Assembly (NCBI GenBank): GCA_024509875.1
Contig: JAMPIV010003466.1
Span: 1-64,000 of the forward strand
Direction: 5' to 3'
DNA from: Oreohelix idahoensis
Taxonomy: Eukaryota > Mollusca > Gastropoda > Stylommatophora > Oreohelicidae
DNA length: 64,000 nucleotides
The translations under genes were made by a program, and so were the position numbers. This document shows positions 52,154 to 64,000 of this stretch, piece after piece (position 1 is the first letter of the stretch; every line of letters starts with the position of its first letter). The notes beneath the pieces were generated by a model, which saw nothing but the letters and a program-made list of their open reading frames with translations, was not told where the DNA came from and ran no database searches.

Positions 52154-53182
52154 CTGGAATTTCGAGGAAATGTTTCCACACTTCCTGCTCGTTGGACTTT
52201 ACATAAACCTTTGCGTTGCTACGGAAACCTTATTACTTCGTGATTCAACTATATACGAGTTTGCAAAGGAAGTATCTGACTCTTCGTCGTCAAGAACAAT
52301 CAAAATCACGATTTGTATAAAATGACATTTCTGAATTGATGAAGCCAAATTCGGTAGTACCTCTATTGACTTACCACAAATCCCTCGTCTGGATTTATAT
52401 CAAGTGAGGATGTCCATTAGCGACCTTCACGTCTTCTCTTTACTCCACCAGACGCCAGAGAGCAAACCGCCCGTTCATTGGGATGCCCTAGCGTTTCTAT
52501 TCCGGACTACAACCGAGTTTTCTATGCTAGATTCTCAGTACAAACACTATCGAGTCACCAACAGATTATATGACACGTTGTGAATAAGTCGTACCGGTTT
52601 TAATAGTACTTATTCCGCGGTACAAAATACATGTAAACAGATCAAACCCATATGTCTTGAACATTAGTATTCACACCTTAACGACTATACGTGACTTTAC
52701 AGCGGGGTTGGATCGCTATTATCACATGACACGATTGAATAGCTTATATGATTGGACATTTTCAAATTTTCCGTTTATAGTTCAAGATTTTTTTTTTTGA
52801 CCAGTGTTATAGTTTTTCAATTCTTCAATTGCATTTGATCCTCCCAGCATCAGATGACACACATTAAGGATTTTCGCCGCATTGTGTTGAGTACCCTCAT
52901 TTCCCCACATACGCGTTTCGATGATTAGTAATTTTGTTTGTTAAAATTTAAATTGTTGCGGACAATTTTGATGTTTGGATGTCTTCATATAGATTGACCG
53001 GTATGCATACATTCACCTTATATCGACCGTGCGTTTTCATGATATCCCCTATGTTCCCTCTTATGTACTATAAAGATGTATACCATTGTTTTACTAGATT
53101 TGCAAGTTTGTTGGGTTATTAGTTGATAGAACTAGGGAAGTGTCTCTCTTTGAGATACATTTCTGTAGCATGGGGACGTATA
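52154..53182 (+). other. E4 3' noncoding region and polypurine tract
   Basis: About 1.03 kb without a coding signal. Ends in GCATGGGGACGTATA, a purine-rich stretch at the LTR edge. Confidence 0.65.
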
Positions 53183-54516
53183 TGTAACCGAAATGATGAT
53201 CACATTAGTAGCTTAGTAATTATCCTTTAAATAATTTCAGTACGCAAGTTATTGATGACGTAATTTTCACATAGCCTCTTATCGACATTTTAAAATAAAG
53301 ACTTCTAGACAGTTACAGGAAATGATACGAGACCTGAAAACCTCTAAACAGAATTAATAATACCCTCGAATAAAAGCTTATACCATTCGCTATCATAGAA
53401 ACTTGTGTAGAAACTTGTGACGTAAATATGACATCGACAAAACTAGTGGAATATCCGTATTGACAAATCAAAGCAACTTCCCCCCAAACAGTTTTTGGAA
53501 CCAGTTTGTATATATTGACGCCCAAAACCCTTAGCAAAAGAGAGCCAAACAAGAGTCTAAAAGAAGAGTCAAAGAAGAGTAAAAGCCAGGAGCCAAAGCC
53601 AGGTCATTCTGGATAGTCCAAGAGCCTTAGGTTCCTAGCAGATTTGCTGACCGCCACTTTATATTGGCAAGAGAATAATGGCTAACCTGACCCCTAGCCC
53701 TATGACAACATATACTTCAGGTTGGTAAAAGGTCTCGACTTAGACTTACGCATAGTAGACAGGATGAAATAGATATACATAAGCTCATCAAAATGCCCTA
53801 ATGGATTTTATGAGATGATTTCATATGAGGAAACGAATGTTACTGAATTGAGAATAGGATCATCTTGTAATCTACCACCATACATCTGAAAGAAGCTATA
53901 ATAAACTTTTCATATACAACGTCGGACTTTGCTTAAACTGCTGTTGGAAGTTGTTGAGTTTGACTTGTACATTGTTTAGGAACTCTATAAGGAAAAAAAT
54001 GGACCGTACTGCCTTTTATATTACATTGTGATTACTTCCAACTATCAAAATCTGAATACGAACCTGGATCCCGTACCCTTTGATCAAGTTAAACAATACC
54101 TCTGGAGGATCATCCAGTTAACTCAAACTTGACACAGCAACCTATAAATATATTGATACCGCCAACTTAAATATATTTATTCTGTGAACTCGAACGTGTC
54201 AATTATAGGTTATATAACTAAAAAGATAGAATACCGTCGGAATGCTTCCTTTGCTGTCCTTTAATTCCTTCAACGGAGAATAGCTCCTTAATTAACTGGT
54301 CACAATTAATACATTGGCACAATACCTGCTTCTTAGTTGGTGTGCCAATGTAACACGCATTCTCGCTATAACATATATACCTATCGAGCTATTCTGACCT
54401 GCTTTAATAATTTTCCGACGGATTATTCATTTATATAGAAGAATGTTAAATTAAATGAAATAGAACCCCAAACCAGTTTTACCCCTAAAATACTACCTAT
54501 GTGAAATACGGGCACA
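53183..54516 (+). repeat. 3' LTR of E4
   Basis: 1334 bp, TGTAACCG...GGCACA, uninterrupted. Equal in length to the split 5' LTR once E2 is left out. Followed by CCGA. Confidence 0.95.
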
Positions 54517-55563
54517 CCGACCTATTTGAATATGATTGGAGCGTTTATTTAACTCCATAACAAACGAAGGCGTGGGAAGGCAGGGAATATAATCTGATCA
54601 TTTTCTCAAGCTATTTCACATGAGAAATCGATCGCCAAGACACCAGACTGCTACAGTGAAGAATTAGAATTCAGAATTCCTTATAAAATACCGGACACTT
54701 TTTATTGGAGTATTTATCAGGACTTACAATATAGCCCAGGAAATCTCTAACATTTTAAATAAGAAAACTGGGACTGAAGAAACTGAAGGACCACACGAAG
54801 TCAGAGAGGGAACATCAAATTAACGACACCCTAGACGCGTGTAAGAGGTCGATTCAAGTCTCTTTTATTCATCTGAGCAAAAAGTCTGTGAGTCAGGATT
54901 GGCGTAAGTTGTGATTTACATTTCATATTTTATTACTAACATGTGAACTAACATATATTTATGTATATGTTACCATGTGAGGTTTAATGTGTGAAACTCG
55001 CTATTGGATGTCAAAGTCATTTGAGGCTTGCAACCCCAGCGTTTAGAATGATGATTCATGACCCATCACTGCACGAGCAGGTGATTGCTTTATTGCTAGT
55101 AAAGAGAACTAAACGCATAAAGTAGTCCCAGGTTCCTACGGAGCAGGGAGGGAAAGATGAAAGAAATTATGTACATTCTAAGTATAATACTTACATTTTC
55201 GAAGCAGTGTAAATGTCCCTATAAACATAGTCACTTTAAAATTAATGTAAGTTTTCAAGCTTTAAACCAGTTTAAATGTCTATGTGAATATTCATTTTAA
55301 AGTAATCTAAGTTTCAAACTTTTCAATCAGTGTAAAACATAAATGAAAACATATTCAATTTATATTGTGAACACTTTTTCAATCGGTGGAGATATATATG
55401 TAAACATACTCTATCTGTATTATTAACCTTTTCATTTAAATATAAAGTAACTATGAAAGCTATTCTATTTAAATCTAAAGAAAGTTTTATGCAGAGTGAT
55501 TAAATTTAATTCTCATCGAGGGTAAAGTCTGAGTAATTGTTATGGTGGTATGGGAAGATAGGA
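54517..55563. other. No recognised feature
   Basis: About 1 kb of AT-rich sequence right of E4. Short similar T/A-rich phrases near 55180-55470 look like diffuse degenerate repeats. No gene. Confidence 0.5.
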
Positions 55564-55637
55564 ACCAATAACTATAGGGTGGAAAACGCCATACTCAGAA
55601 GAGCGTTTCGTTCTATTCTTTTACCATAGTTATTGGT
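55564..55637. repeat. Nested hairpin
   Basis: Perfect 12-bp arms ACCAATAACTAT/ATAGTTATTGGT enclose an inner pair AAACGC/GCGTTT. Could be a small inverted-repeat remnant; no function seen. Confidence 0.65.
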
Positions 55638-56079
55638 GGTACCAGCAGAAAGTACCATCTCTGGAACAAGAAGGGAACCGTGGCCTAAGCTTTCAGACGA
55701 AGGACCCACGTGGTAGACTCTCCTTGACATTTTTGGGAAACGAGCTACCCCCGACAACCTTGATCAGAGACGAGCGTGAGCAGGGTGAAAAGAACCAACC
55801 CATAAGAAGGAGCAGAACCGTCATTAGCAGCCAAGTTCAAATATATGCTGCCACTTGAACTTCTTGTAACATCTCACATTCCTTAAAGACCATAATGTTA
55901 ACTTTTCTCGATTCATAACTATTCAAATTATTTTCCTGTTAAAACCTAAAGTGATTACTAAATTTTGTTATTTGTAATGTTGCAAATTTAACTTCGATTG
56001 AATCATTTTAAAGTTACTGCATGTTTGTCTCATTCAAATTACTACACACACTCTAAACAGAGATGTACTAAAATAATAG
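55638..56079. other. No recognised feature
   Basis: About 440 bp; nothing supported. Confidence 0.5.
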
Positions 56080-56350
56080 AATTCCACTGAGTAAATACCG
56101 TCACAGTGCTTTCTATGTTCCTCATATGTTGGGCATCTTTGAAGCAGAAGTTCAGCAGTCAATCTATCAGTGCCACATCTACACTCATCGGGTAGTTCCT
56201 ATCTTTTGCTTGTTGAACAGATGATATCTCAATATGTTGTGGTCCGCGCGGAGTCTTAACATTACACTTGTTCTTTTCTGCTGAGCTGGTAATATGCAGC
56301 ACTTTGTGCCCTGGATGCTCTGCATCCCATTTGTTTCTGTATTCTCCTAG
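56080..56350 (-). pseudogene. LINE C-terminal fragment with RNase H-like end
   Basis: On the minus strand two frames give WDAEHPGHKVLHI and then, after a one-base shift, CRCGTDRLTAELLLQRCPTY. The C-x-CG...LL-x2-CP pattern is typical of the Cys-rich end of LINE polyproteins carrying an RNase H region. No active site can be judged. Confidence 0.5.
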
Positions 56351-56354
56351 AGAT

Positions 56355-56500
56355 GCAGGGGATAAAGACGTAATGGAAAGATCTTGAACGGATAGCAGAC
56401 GATAAGAAGACTTGGAGTGTGTTTGCTGAAGACCCGTGATCTGTCGGTGGCTATAAGGTAATCATTGAATTAAATGATTGAATGTTCCACGAAGTCTCTG
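56355..56500 (+). pseudogene. LINE-e family 3' end fragment
   Basis: The stretch ATGGAAAGATCTTGAACGGA to GAAGACTTGGAGTGTGTTTG matches the LINE-e end at about 62980-63045 (ATGGAAAGAACTTGAGATAA, GAGGACTTGGCATGTGTTTG). It faces away from the neighbouring minus-strand LINE piece. Confidence 0.6.
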
Positions 56501-58096
56501 AGAAAACGAAAAGAGAATTGATGCACTGCTCCCACGTGCGATCACAAGAGGTAACTAATGTCAGTTTGTAAATGGGGAAGGTAACTTATGAATAATAAAA
56601 CAAATTGCTGCATAAACTACTAATGAGAGAGCACATTAATTGATTCGGTGAAGGCTTCCTACAAAGATACCAACTGCAATGGTGGTCTCATTTTCTTTAA
56701 TAAGAAATTAAATTAAAAAACGATAACAAGCCAGAGAGTTATATTTCAAACATCTGCTTCTCATCAATAGGAGCGTGGAGTTCTGACATTCTCGAACTAC
56801 AAAACTGAAAGCTTACCTGTCTGGCACCCACAATGATTGAGATCTGAACAAAGCTATACTCCCCCCTTTATATAAGCCACGCAAAATGCGCTGTTCAGTG
56901 TTATTTATTCACGGGTCATGCACGCGCGGAAGAAACGATTTCTGGATACAGTACATAAACCAATACTATAATTTCTTAAGACAGTTCAGAGTTACCTTCA
57001 AGGACCAATAGGGAATAAGAGTTTTTACGTAATTCAGGACTTAACTAACAAAGTGCAGAAACGTTTTAGGATGCATTACTTTGGTTATTTATTTCGATTT
57101 CCTTTTTCAAATCTCCGTTTGAGTGTTTAAGAGGCATGAGGAGAAGCAGTTTTCAATCTTGGACAGAATAGACATAATACAAGTGTCATATAGTACAGGA
57201 AGATAATGTACTGAAATGGGGCGGAGCAAAGACGTCAGGGCAAAACGTGGCGTAAGATTTAGTAGACGTACATATACAACAGTATACACTAATTTGGACA
57301 CGCTGAAGTCACTGAATTTTTACTAAGATGTCAATGGTATAACTCTGCATGATTTAAAAAGCTGGTATTGATTAATTTTACCAAAAGAAAAACATAGCCC
57401 ATTTCACAAAGTACAAACACGGACCATAGTTTCATTGAAAGACTTTTCGCAATGTAAACTAAACAAGAAAACGACAGTAGGAAATTTATTATATAAAAAA
57501 AGAATACTTTCAACATGCCATTTTTAATAATTCATCTTTTGTATCTATTTCTGTTTCTTCCCATCAACTTCCGCCGTTGTTGTGTTGCTTCGCACCATCA
57601 AATTCCGCCGTTTTTGTGTTGCTTTGCTCTGAGAAGATCTTGTGGGCTGTTGGCTTATGCATTAGTGTTTTTTTTTTCCTGCAGATTCTGTAAAACTCCT
57701 GTCGCTGAGAAACAAATTACAATAAATATATAGTTTTTTTTAATTACAAACTGAGGGCACTCAACGGAGGTGACGGCAAACAAAAAGGGACATGCCAAAT
57801 ATAGAAATGGACGTGAAAAAGCAGACAGTTGTAAGGTGAGGAGAAACAGATGACGCGCAGAATGGAAGCAGATTTATTCTGGTATTAAAAAAAAAAAACA
57901 TAACGGACCAGAAAGTGAAAAAGAAAAAGAAAAATTTAAATTCACTTACCGACGCAAAAGGGTCTTGAGGGTATGTCGTCACAATAATAACTGGGAAATA
58001 ATTTCTTGCACATTGAAAAGACATGTTGGTGATATAATTCATTGAGCCAACAACCACGAAGCCGTGAATACAACACTGTCTCTATAGTATGCATCT
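56501..58096. other. No recognised feature
   Basis: About 1.6 kb; short frames on both strands without motifs, and A runs near 57887-57900. Confidence 0.5.
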
Positions 58097-59928
58097 GTTA
58101 TGATTAAAGTTCATAACATGTATGTCGAATTCGATTCAGTTCGACATGTAGTTTACTTGTTTACGTACCGTTGACCCTGGTTACAGGAAGTGACGTCATT
58201 ACTTTTGGTGGCTGAAATGGCATACGCCAGATTTTGCCGTCTGCTGAGTTGAGCGTTTTTTGGCTGGGATTCGATGTGTGCCTTTTCAAGGTGTTGGACG
58301 TATGTGTTTTATGCTCCTAAGTGTTTGAAGATTCTACGGTCATATTCCTATGTATTCCATCTCTGGATCATCCATACGCCTCCGTGCAATGATGCCAGTA
58401 TTTATGTAAGAGGAATGATGTTCAACCTGATGAGCGTGAGTTGAATTATTATAATAAAATTGTATGGAAATATCCTCGACATTGTTCCAGTTACAAGACT
58501 GTACGTCGACTCTAGAGACTGTCTAGTTGATGCCATAACTTAATGTGCATATTATATCAAGATTTGTTTGGAGCTACAAGATGTGTAATAAATATTTATG
58601 TGAATCGTCCAACCTGGCCTTTGGAGTATCATTTATGTTGAAGAATACTGCTTTGGGCGGGTACTGAATATGGTCATACCCCTATCGGCACCTGATCTGA
58701 ATCAGTGTCCGATTCATTGTGTAATAATCAAAATATATTTCAGAAGTACCTCGAACCCAATGTAAGTTTATTCCCGTATCAGTTGGGGGGCCAAGCTTAA
58801 AGATCCTTGATCTACAGCGGTAAAGGAAGAAATATTTCAAGTCCACCCATTGATTTCATGCACTTATGAAAATTTTCAAGATGGCGAAATGTATCGTCTG
58901 CTAACCTGTATGAAGGGTTGAATGAACTTTTTTCAAAGAAATATTGTCGATTATACTTCAAAGCTGAAGTATTCATTCAGGAAAAGACATTCCTGCAGTA
59001 AATACGAGTTCCTATTTCAAGTTTGATGCCCGAAGATGGCGTATTTTTATGATGATGACGGACCAAAGCGATGTCCTGTTCAAGTCAGCTGTTCGTGACT
59101 TCTAGGCCTAGCCTGGTCACTGAGTGATTTTCATCGTTCCTTGCTGAAAGTGACGTGGAATCCATGAGGAAATTTTTACTGGCATTACAGATAAGTGTAT
59201 TTATGGTTACAAATAGCCTGTGCTGCTGATGATACTGTTTGCCAGAGTTTTTTTTTTTGCCCTATATGTATTTTCGTATCTGCTTGTTCTGTGCATAGTG
59301 GGAGGTTGGTGGGCCTTGTGAATTTTTTCCTCAATACCTCGTCATGTATGATCGAGAAGAATTCATAAGCGTTCTGTAGTTTTATGCATCTGGTTGGTTC
59401 ATATTAAGGGGCCGGCGTACATTGTTGAGTGTTACTGCCTTGATTGAATTAAACAGGTCCATTATTTGTCTAGTTGTAAAGGTACTGTTAATTGTAAAAT
59501 TGTGTTATTGTTGTCAAGTTTATTGCACATTTTTATTCAGATTTTCTAAATTATTGTTTGTAAAATTGTTGATCTTACCTTGTTATCCTTCATTTATTAG
59601 ATGTCATACATGTTGTAAAATCGTGCTTGTCTTATCATATGTGTGATAGAGCTGCATTTTGTTCATTTGTTCTATAGTTCATATATTTCTGCCTTGGTTG
59701 CCTATTTGCAATTTCTTACTTTGGCTCTTGTCACTGTATTCAGTCATCTTGTTTGTATCTTTGTTCTTTTATTTCTCCTATTATAACGTCTATATCAATA
59801 TATATTATTACATGCAGTTGGTTGATTTTGAAGTGGTGAAATAATTGGTGGATATACTGCTCACATATTCATTGTATAATATTTGCATTATTGTTTAGCT
59901 ATTGGAAAGCATAATAATTGTGAATCAT
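58097..59928 (+). mobile_element. Probable 5' LTR and leader of degraded element E5
   Basis: Region upstream of the E5 gag start. 59280-59400 echoes the E1 leader in order (TCTGC, GGTTGGTGGGCCTT against GGTTGGTGGGTCTTACGG, ATCGA, GCGTTCTGTAG), supporting a related leader. An LTR may begin at TGTTATGATTAAAG (58097) with AATAAA near 58589, but no 3' LTR lies in the window, so its edges are not fixed. Confidence 0.4.
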
Positions 59929-60006
59929 GGCTTCTGCAGAGTATTTCATGAAACGCGGAAAAGACTTTGGAATGGAAGGTGAGATTTTAAGGACCTATGT
60001 GGAGAA
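59929..60006 (+). pseudogene. E5 gag start
   Basis: 26 codons from MASAEYFMKRGKDFG up to the LINE-e insertion. The pattern of an acidic residue, Y/F-F, then spaced glycines resembles the E1/E2 start MSTLDFFIQQG. The frame continues at 63089 after LINE-e and its duplication. Confidence 0.6.
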
Positions 60007-63000
60007 ACATGGACAAGTCAATTAAAGAAAATAAAAACAGCCATCCAAGACAGGGGAAGGTCCTCTCGCAGGGAGGCTTATGATGCAACACAGAGAAAGC
60101 CGAAAGGAGTCTGTTTTGCTGACTAACCTTCTTTCTTTTAGGAGAACTTCCAGATTTGGAACCTGGAATGTTCGGACATTAAACGAACAAGGAAAAGTGA
60201 CACAAGTAGCAGCAGAGATGAGGGAATATAAAATCGAGGTTCTGGGACTGTGTGAAACAAAGTGGAAAGGGGTAGACAGGAAGAAACTTATCACAAGTCA
60301 ATTGGTGCTGTCCTCAGGACATGAAGACGAAAGTTCACACCAAGGTGAAGGGGTAGCTCTTATGTTATCTAAAGAAGCACAGAAAGCACTCATTGAATGG
60401 GAAGCTTTTGGATCCAGAATAATAAAAGCTTCTTTTAAAACAGATAAAAAGAAAATAAATGTAAATGTCATCCAATGTTATGCACCAACCAATGACAAAG
60501 AAGAGACGGTGAAAGAAGCATTTTATACTAGACTACTGGAAATTATGGAAAAAGTAAAAAGAAGAGACATCACAATTTTGATGGGTGACATGAATGCAAA
60601 GATAGGTACAGTCAACACCGGCTTTGAAGAAGTCATGGGAAAACAGGGGCTAGGAATAATGAATGAGAATGGGGAACTATTCTCAAACTTTTGTGCTTAA
60701 AATCAACTGGCTATAGGAGGAAGCATGTTTCCACATAAGAGAATACACAAGGCAACATGGATATCACCAGACCATAGAACAGAAAATCAGATTCATCATA
60801 TGTGCATAAACAAGAAGTTTAGATCATCATTGCAGGATGTAAAGGTATATAGAGGAGCAGATGTGACATCAGATCACCATCTTCTGATAGCCAAAGTAAA
60901 AATGAAACTCAAGAGATATGCAACAATACAAAATTATAGACATCAATCTAATGTAGGACATCTAAGAAATCAAGAAACAAGAGACACATCTGCGGTCACA
61001 ACATCCAACAAATTCCAAGTGCTCCAACAGCTGGAAGGTGCAGAGAATACAGAAGACTATTGGCAGCAAATCAAAACGGTATGGAATGAGTCATGTGAAG
61101 AAATACTGGGGAAAAGGGAACGACAACAAAAAGCATGGATAACAATAGAAACCATCAATAGGATAAAAGACAGGAAAAACAAGAAAGCAGATTTAAACAC
61201 AAGCAAAACCAGAAGTTCCAAAGCCAAGGCTCAAGAAGTGTACACAGAAGCAAACAAAGAAGTAAAAAGAAGTATCAAAAGAGACAAAAGGAAGTATATT
61301 GAGGATTTGGCAAGAGAGGCAGAAGATGCAGCAGCCAAAGGGAATATGAGAGAACTGTATAACAGCACAAAGAAGCTAACAGGGAAATACAAGCAAACAA
61401 GTTGCTTCATAAAAGGCAAGAATGGAAAACTGCTCAGCAATATACAAGAGCAAATGAAGAGGTGGACAGAATATTTTGGGGACCTTCTCAATAGACCAGC
61501 TCCACAAAACCCGCCGGACATCCAGCCAGCAGAAGAAGAGCTACAAATTAACAGTGAAAGACCAACGAAGGAAGAAATAAAGAAAGCCATAACGCTTCTA
61601 AGAGATGGGAAAGCGTCTGGACCTGATGGCATTCCAGCAGAGGCCATCAAAGCAGATATCGACATGGCTACAGAGATGTTATATAAATTACTTGGTAAAG
61701 TCTGGGAAAAGGAAGAGATACCAGCAGAATGGAAGGAAGGATATCTGGTTAAGTTGCTTAAGAAGGGAAATTTACAAGAGTGCACAAATTATAGAGGAAT
61801 AATGATACTTTCAGTGCCGGGAAAAGTATAAAACAGGATTATCATTGAAAGATTAAAAGAGTCCATTTACAAGAAACTGAGAGATGAACAAGCAGGTTTT
61901 CGACAAAACAGATCCTGTACAGACCAGATAGCCACTTTGAGAATAATAGTTGAAAAAGTCTGGAATGGAATTCACCACTATACCTCGGATTTGTGGACTA
62001 CCAAAAAGCATTTGACAGTGTAGACAGAGAATCACTTTGGAAATTGATGAGGCATTATGGAGTTCCCCTGAAGATCATTAATTTAATAAAGAAAACATAT
62101 GGATACTGACATGCAGAGTTCTTCATTAAGAACAGCTTACAGAACCGTTTGGGATAAGAACAGGAGTGCGACAGGGATGTCTCTTGTCTCAATTTCTTTG
62201 TTACTAGCAATAGACTGGGTTACGAGAACATCGACAACTCACAACAGAAATGGAATCCAGCGGATTCTGACTAAGCATTTGGATGATCTGGATTTTGCTG
62301 ATGACTAGCTCTTCTGTCCCATAACCGTAATCAGATGCAGGACAAATTGAAAACACTTGATGAGAGGTCACAGCAATTGGATCTGAAAATACACAGGGAA
62401 AAGACAAAGATAATGAGAATAAATGCAGGTAATGATAACAGGGTTGAACTTGAAGAAGCACCAATACACGATGTAGAATCGTACACATATCTTGGCAGTA
62501 ATATAGACAAAAATGGAGGGACAGACAGTGATATCAAAATAAGAATACAAAAAGCAAGAGGAACTTTCATTGCATTGAGAAGTATATGGAGATCTAGAGA
62601 AATCGGATCCAACACGAAAATAGAATCTTCAAATCAAATGTGAAGTCAGTCCTATTGTATGGCTCTGAGACATGGAGAACAACAAATACAACTACCAAAA
62701 AGCTACAGATGTTCATAAATGGGTGCTTGCGTAAAATAGAGGGTTTAAAATGGTATGACAAGGTTACCAACGTGGAACTGATGACAAGAACTAGACAAGT
62801 GCCAGTGGAACAAGAGATGAGAAGAAACCGATGGCGATGGATAGGACACACACTGAGGAAACCTGTTGATAGCATTACAAGGCAGTCCTTGTTCTGGAAA
62901 CCCCAGGGCAAGAGAAGCAGAGGTAGACCAAGAAGCCCATGGAGAAGAGAGCTGGAAACATAGGTGAAAATAATGAGGAAAACATGGAAAGAACTTGAGA

Positions 63001-63078
63001 TAATGGCACGTGACAAGAGGACTTGGCATGTGTTTGTTGAAGGCCTATACTCCTTTGGGAGTAGAGGGTTATGAATGA
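60007..63078 (+). mobile_element. LINE-e: near full-length RTE-like non-LTR retrotransposon
   Basis: About 3.07 kb, flanked by a 10-bp target duplication ATGTGGAGAA (59997-60006 and 63079-63088) and ending in an ATGA-repeat tail (ATGAATGA). It inserted in the gag of E5. The length suits RTE-like elements, which code for endonuclease plus RT only. The coding region is broken by stops and frameshifts. Confidence 0.85.
60080..62963 (+). pseudogene. LINE-e endonuclease-reverse transcriptase, broken
   Basis: Endonuclease: FGTWNVRTLNEQGK (60154), LCETKWKG, YAPTND, MGDMNAKIG (60580). An in-frame TAA at 60698 is followed by the conserved SDHHLL (about 60870) in the same frame. RT: GKASGPDGIPAEAIK (61610), NYRGIMILSVPGK (61788), TAA at 61829, then EQAGFRQNRSCTDQIATL, a frameshift near 61965, and FADD next to a stop (about 62297). 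C-terminus: LLYGSETW, WRWIGHTLRK, GKRSRGRPRSPWRREL. The start at 60080 is the first ATG; the true start may be nearer the FGTWNVR block. Not functional as read. Confidence 0.88.
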
Positions 63079-63088
63079 ATGTGGAGAA

Positions 63089-63108
63089 GGAACTCAGAGA
63101 TCAAAGAC

Positions 63109-63172
<64 letters not shown>

Positions 63173-64000
63173 TGAAAGCAGCTGAAGAATTAGCTGAAAA
63201 AAAGAGCTGAGGAATTAGCTAAAAAAAGAGAGAAGAAGAATTAGCTAAGGAGAGAAGAAATGGCTTATGAAAAAGAAAAATTGGCCTATGCTCAGGCTGA
63301 ATTAAAAGCCCAACAAGCTCACGCTGAGATAAGAGCTTAGAATTTCCGATCTTGAGTTGGAGATATTAAGACTTCAACAACCTATGGTTAATACAATGAA
63401 TGGTGAGGCTGGAACAAAAGACCATGCTTCCACTTTTAAGCTCAATTTGCAAAAATTTAACTCAAATATCATTGATATTTCATGCTTTCTAAATAGATAT
63501 GAGACATATTGCTAAGAGTTTAAAATTGATAGAGCTACTTGGTCTAGTTGGCTCATGAACTTATTGGTAAGTGAGGCACTAACTGCAGTCTGTACTATAG
63601 ATGATCAGACTAGAAAAGACTATGATACTGTAAAAGCCTTGCTACTGAAGAAGTATCAATTGGATGAAAATGGCTACAGGTTAAAATTTAAGTCATTATT
63701 ACCAGATTTAGCAAAATATTTTACTTAATTTATCTCATCTGTTAAGCTGTACTTTTCTAGATTGGTTGACTTGTCCAAGATTGAAAAAACTTTTGAGGGC
63801 TATCTGATTTTATTCTGAGAGACAAGGTTTTGTCTTCAATCAGTGGAGACTTTTCGTCATTCCTGCAGGAGATGAAACCAGACAATGTATCTAACCTTCA
63901 AACTCTTGACCGTCAATTTCAAGTTGCACATCCGGGTAGGAACCTTAGTAAGAATAACATTAAGGATTCTTTGCCAGTGGCATCTGCCAGAACTGTAAAT
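63089..64000 (+). pseudogene. E5 degraded Gmr1-like gag, continues off the window
   Basis: Continues the E5 gag after LINE-e: a charged coiled-coil region (partly a GA repeat), then a capsid matching E1/E2 at moderate identity (LLKKYQLDENGYRLKFKSLL against LLKKYQLKQEDYRLRFRTML; LSKIEKTFEG against LSQIEKTYEG; LRDKVLSSI against LRDKVLSSV). Several stops (for example about 63210, 63255, 63339, 63726) and a frameshift near 63800. It is a diverged, older relative, not a copy of E1/E2. PR and pol, if present, are beyond the window. Confidence 0.85.
63114..63168 (+). repeat. (GA)n microsatellite in E5 gag
   Basis: About 27 GA units inside the purine-rich coiled-coil coding stretch, reading as alternating Glu and Arg. 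Confidence 0.95.

Larger units (their letters stand above)
35370..54516 (+). mobile_element. E4: canonical Ty3/Gypsy LTR retrotransposon, split by E2
   Basis: Own length is about 9.84 kb once E2 and its duplicated 5 bp are left out. The 5' LTR is 35370-35708 plus 45010-46009 (1334 bp with the duplication counted once); the 3' LTR is 53183-54516 (1334 bp). Target duplication CCGA (35366-35369 and 54517-54520). About seven LTR differences by eye. Gag and pol are in different frames joined by a -1 slippery site; pol order is PR-RT-RNaseH-INT, the usual Ty3/Gypsy order. One in-frame stop in the integrase end makes this copy probably inactive. Confidence 0.95.

Noticed and set aside
53183..54516. 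Segmental duplication of host sequence matching 35370-46009
   Set aside because: TG...CA ends, equal lengths, the CCGA duplication and flanking retrotransposon genes show these are the two LTRs of E4.

Overview
This is a repeat-dense eukaryotic window with no host gene, RNA gene or bacterial-type operon that I can support. Almost everything recognisable is a transposable element, often nested inside another. The Ty3/Gypsy families, RTE-like LINEs, a hAT derivative, tRNA-like SINEs and many microsatellites fit an animal genome. A marine or lophotrochozoan invertebrate is my guess; the sequence alone does not fix the taxon. I name the LTR elements E1 to E5 and the non-LTR elements LINE-a to LINE-e.

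Layout. 1-2770: no recognised gene. 2836-11993: E1, a Gmr1-like Ty3/Gypsy element inserted in minus-strand LINE-b. 11994-13534: two head-to-tail minus-strand LINE fragments (b, a). 13590-15225: LINE-c C-terminal coding end, blown up into a 33-copy 44-bp minisatellite. 15490-16197: LINE tail carrying a (CT)n run and a hAT deletion derivative that keeps the last codons of its transposase. 16318-18439: a second 44-bp minisatellite (about 48 copies), seeded by the start of a LINE endonuclease. 18440-20040: LINE C-terminal fragments split by a probable solo LTR. 21145-33991: inverted SINE-like copies around decayed LINE-d, which is split by E3 (21963-31152). 34358-34832: (AT)n, then a run of perfect hairpins. 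35370-54516: E4, a canonical Ty3/Gypsy element whose 5' LTR is split by E2 (35709-45009), a second, uninterrupted copy of the E1 family. 56080-56500: small LINE fragments. 58097-64000: a degraded fifth Gmr1-like element (E5) whose gag is split by LINE-e (60007-63078).

How the parts work. E1 and E2 encode one Gag-PR-INT-RT-RNaseH polyprotein, with integrase before reverse transcriptase. That is the Gmr1-type order, not the usual Ty3/Gypsy order. E3 belongs to the same lineage by its Gag (SCAN-like capsid region) and PR-INT junction. It has an intact 1040-codon Gag-PR-INT frame, 2.6-kb near-identical LTRs and a perfect target duplication, but no RT or RNase H at all. It must have moved with reverse transcriptase supplied by another element, possibly an E1/E2-type relative. 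E4 has separate gag and pol frames joined by a canonical -1 slippery heptamer. Near-identical LTR pairs and exact target duplications on E1 to E4 show recent activity; LINE-a to LINE-e are all broken.

The most unusual items are the RT-less E3, the swapped Gag N-terminus between E1 and E2, and the two LINE-derived minisatellites that share a 44-bp period. All identities and copy numbers are read by eye.
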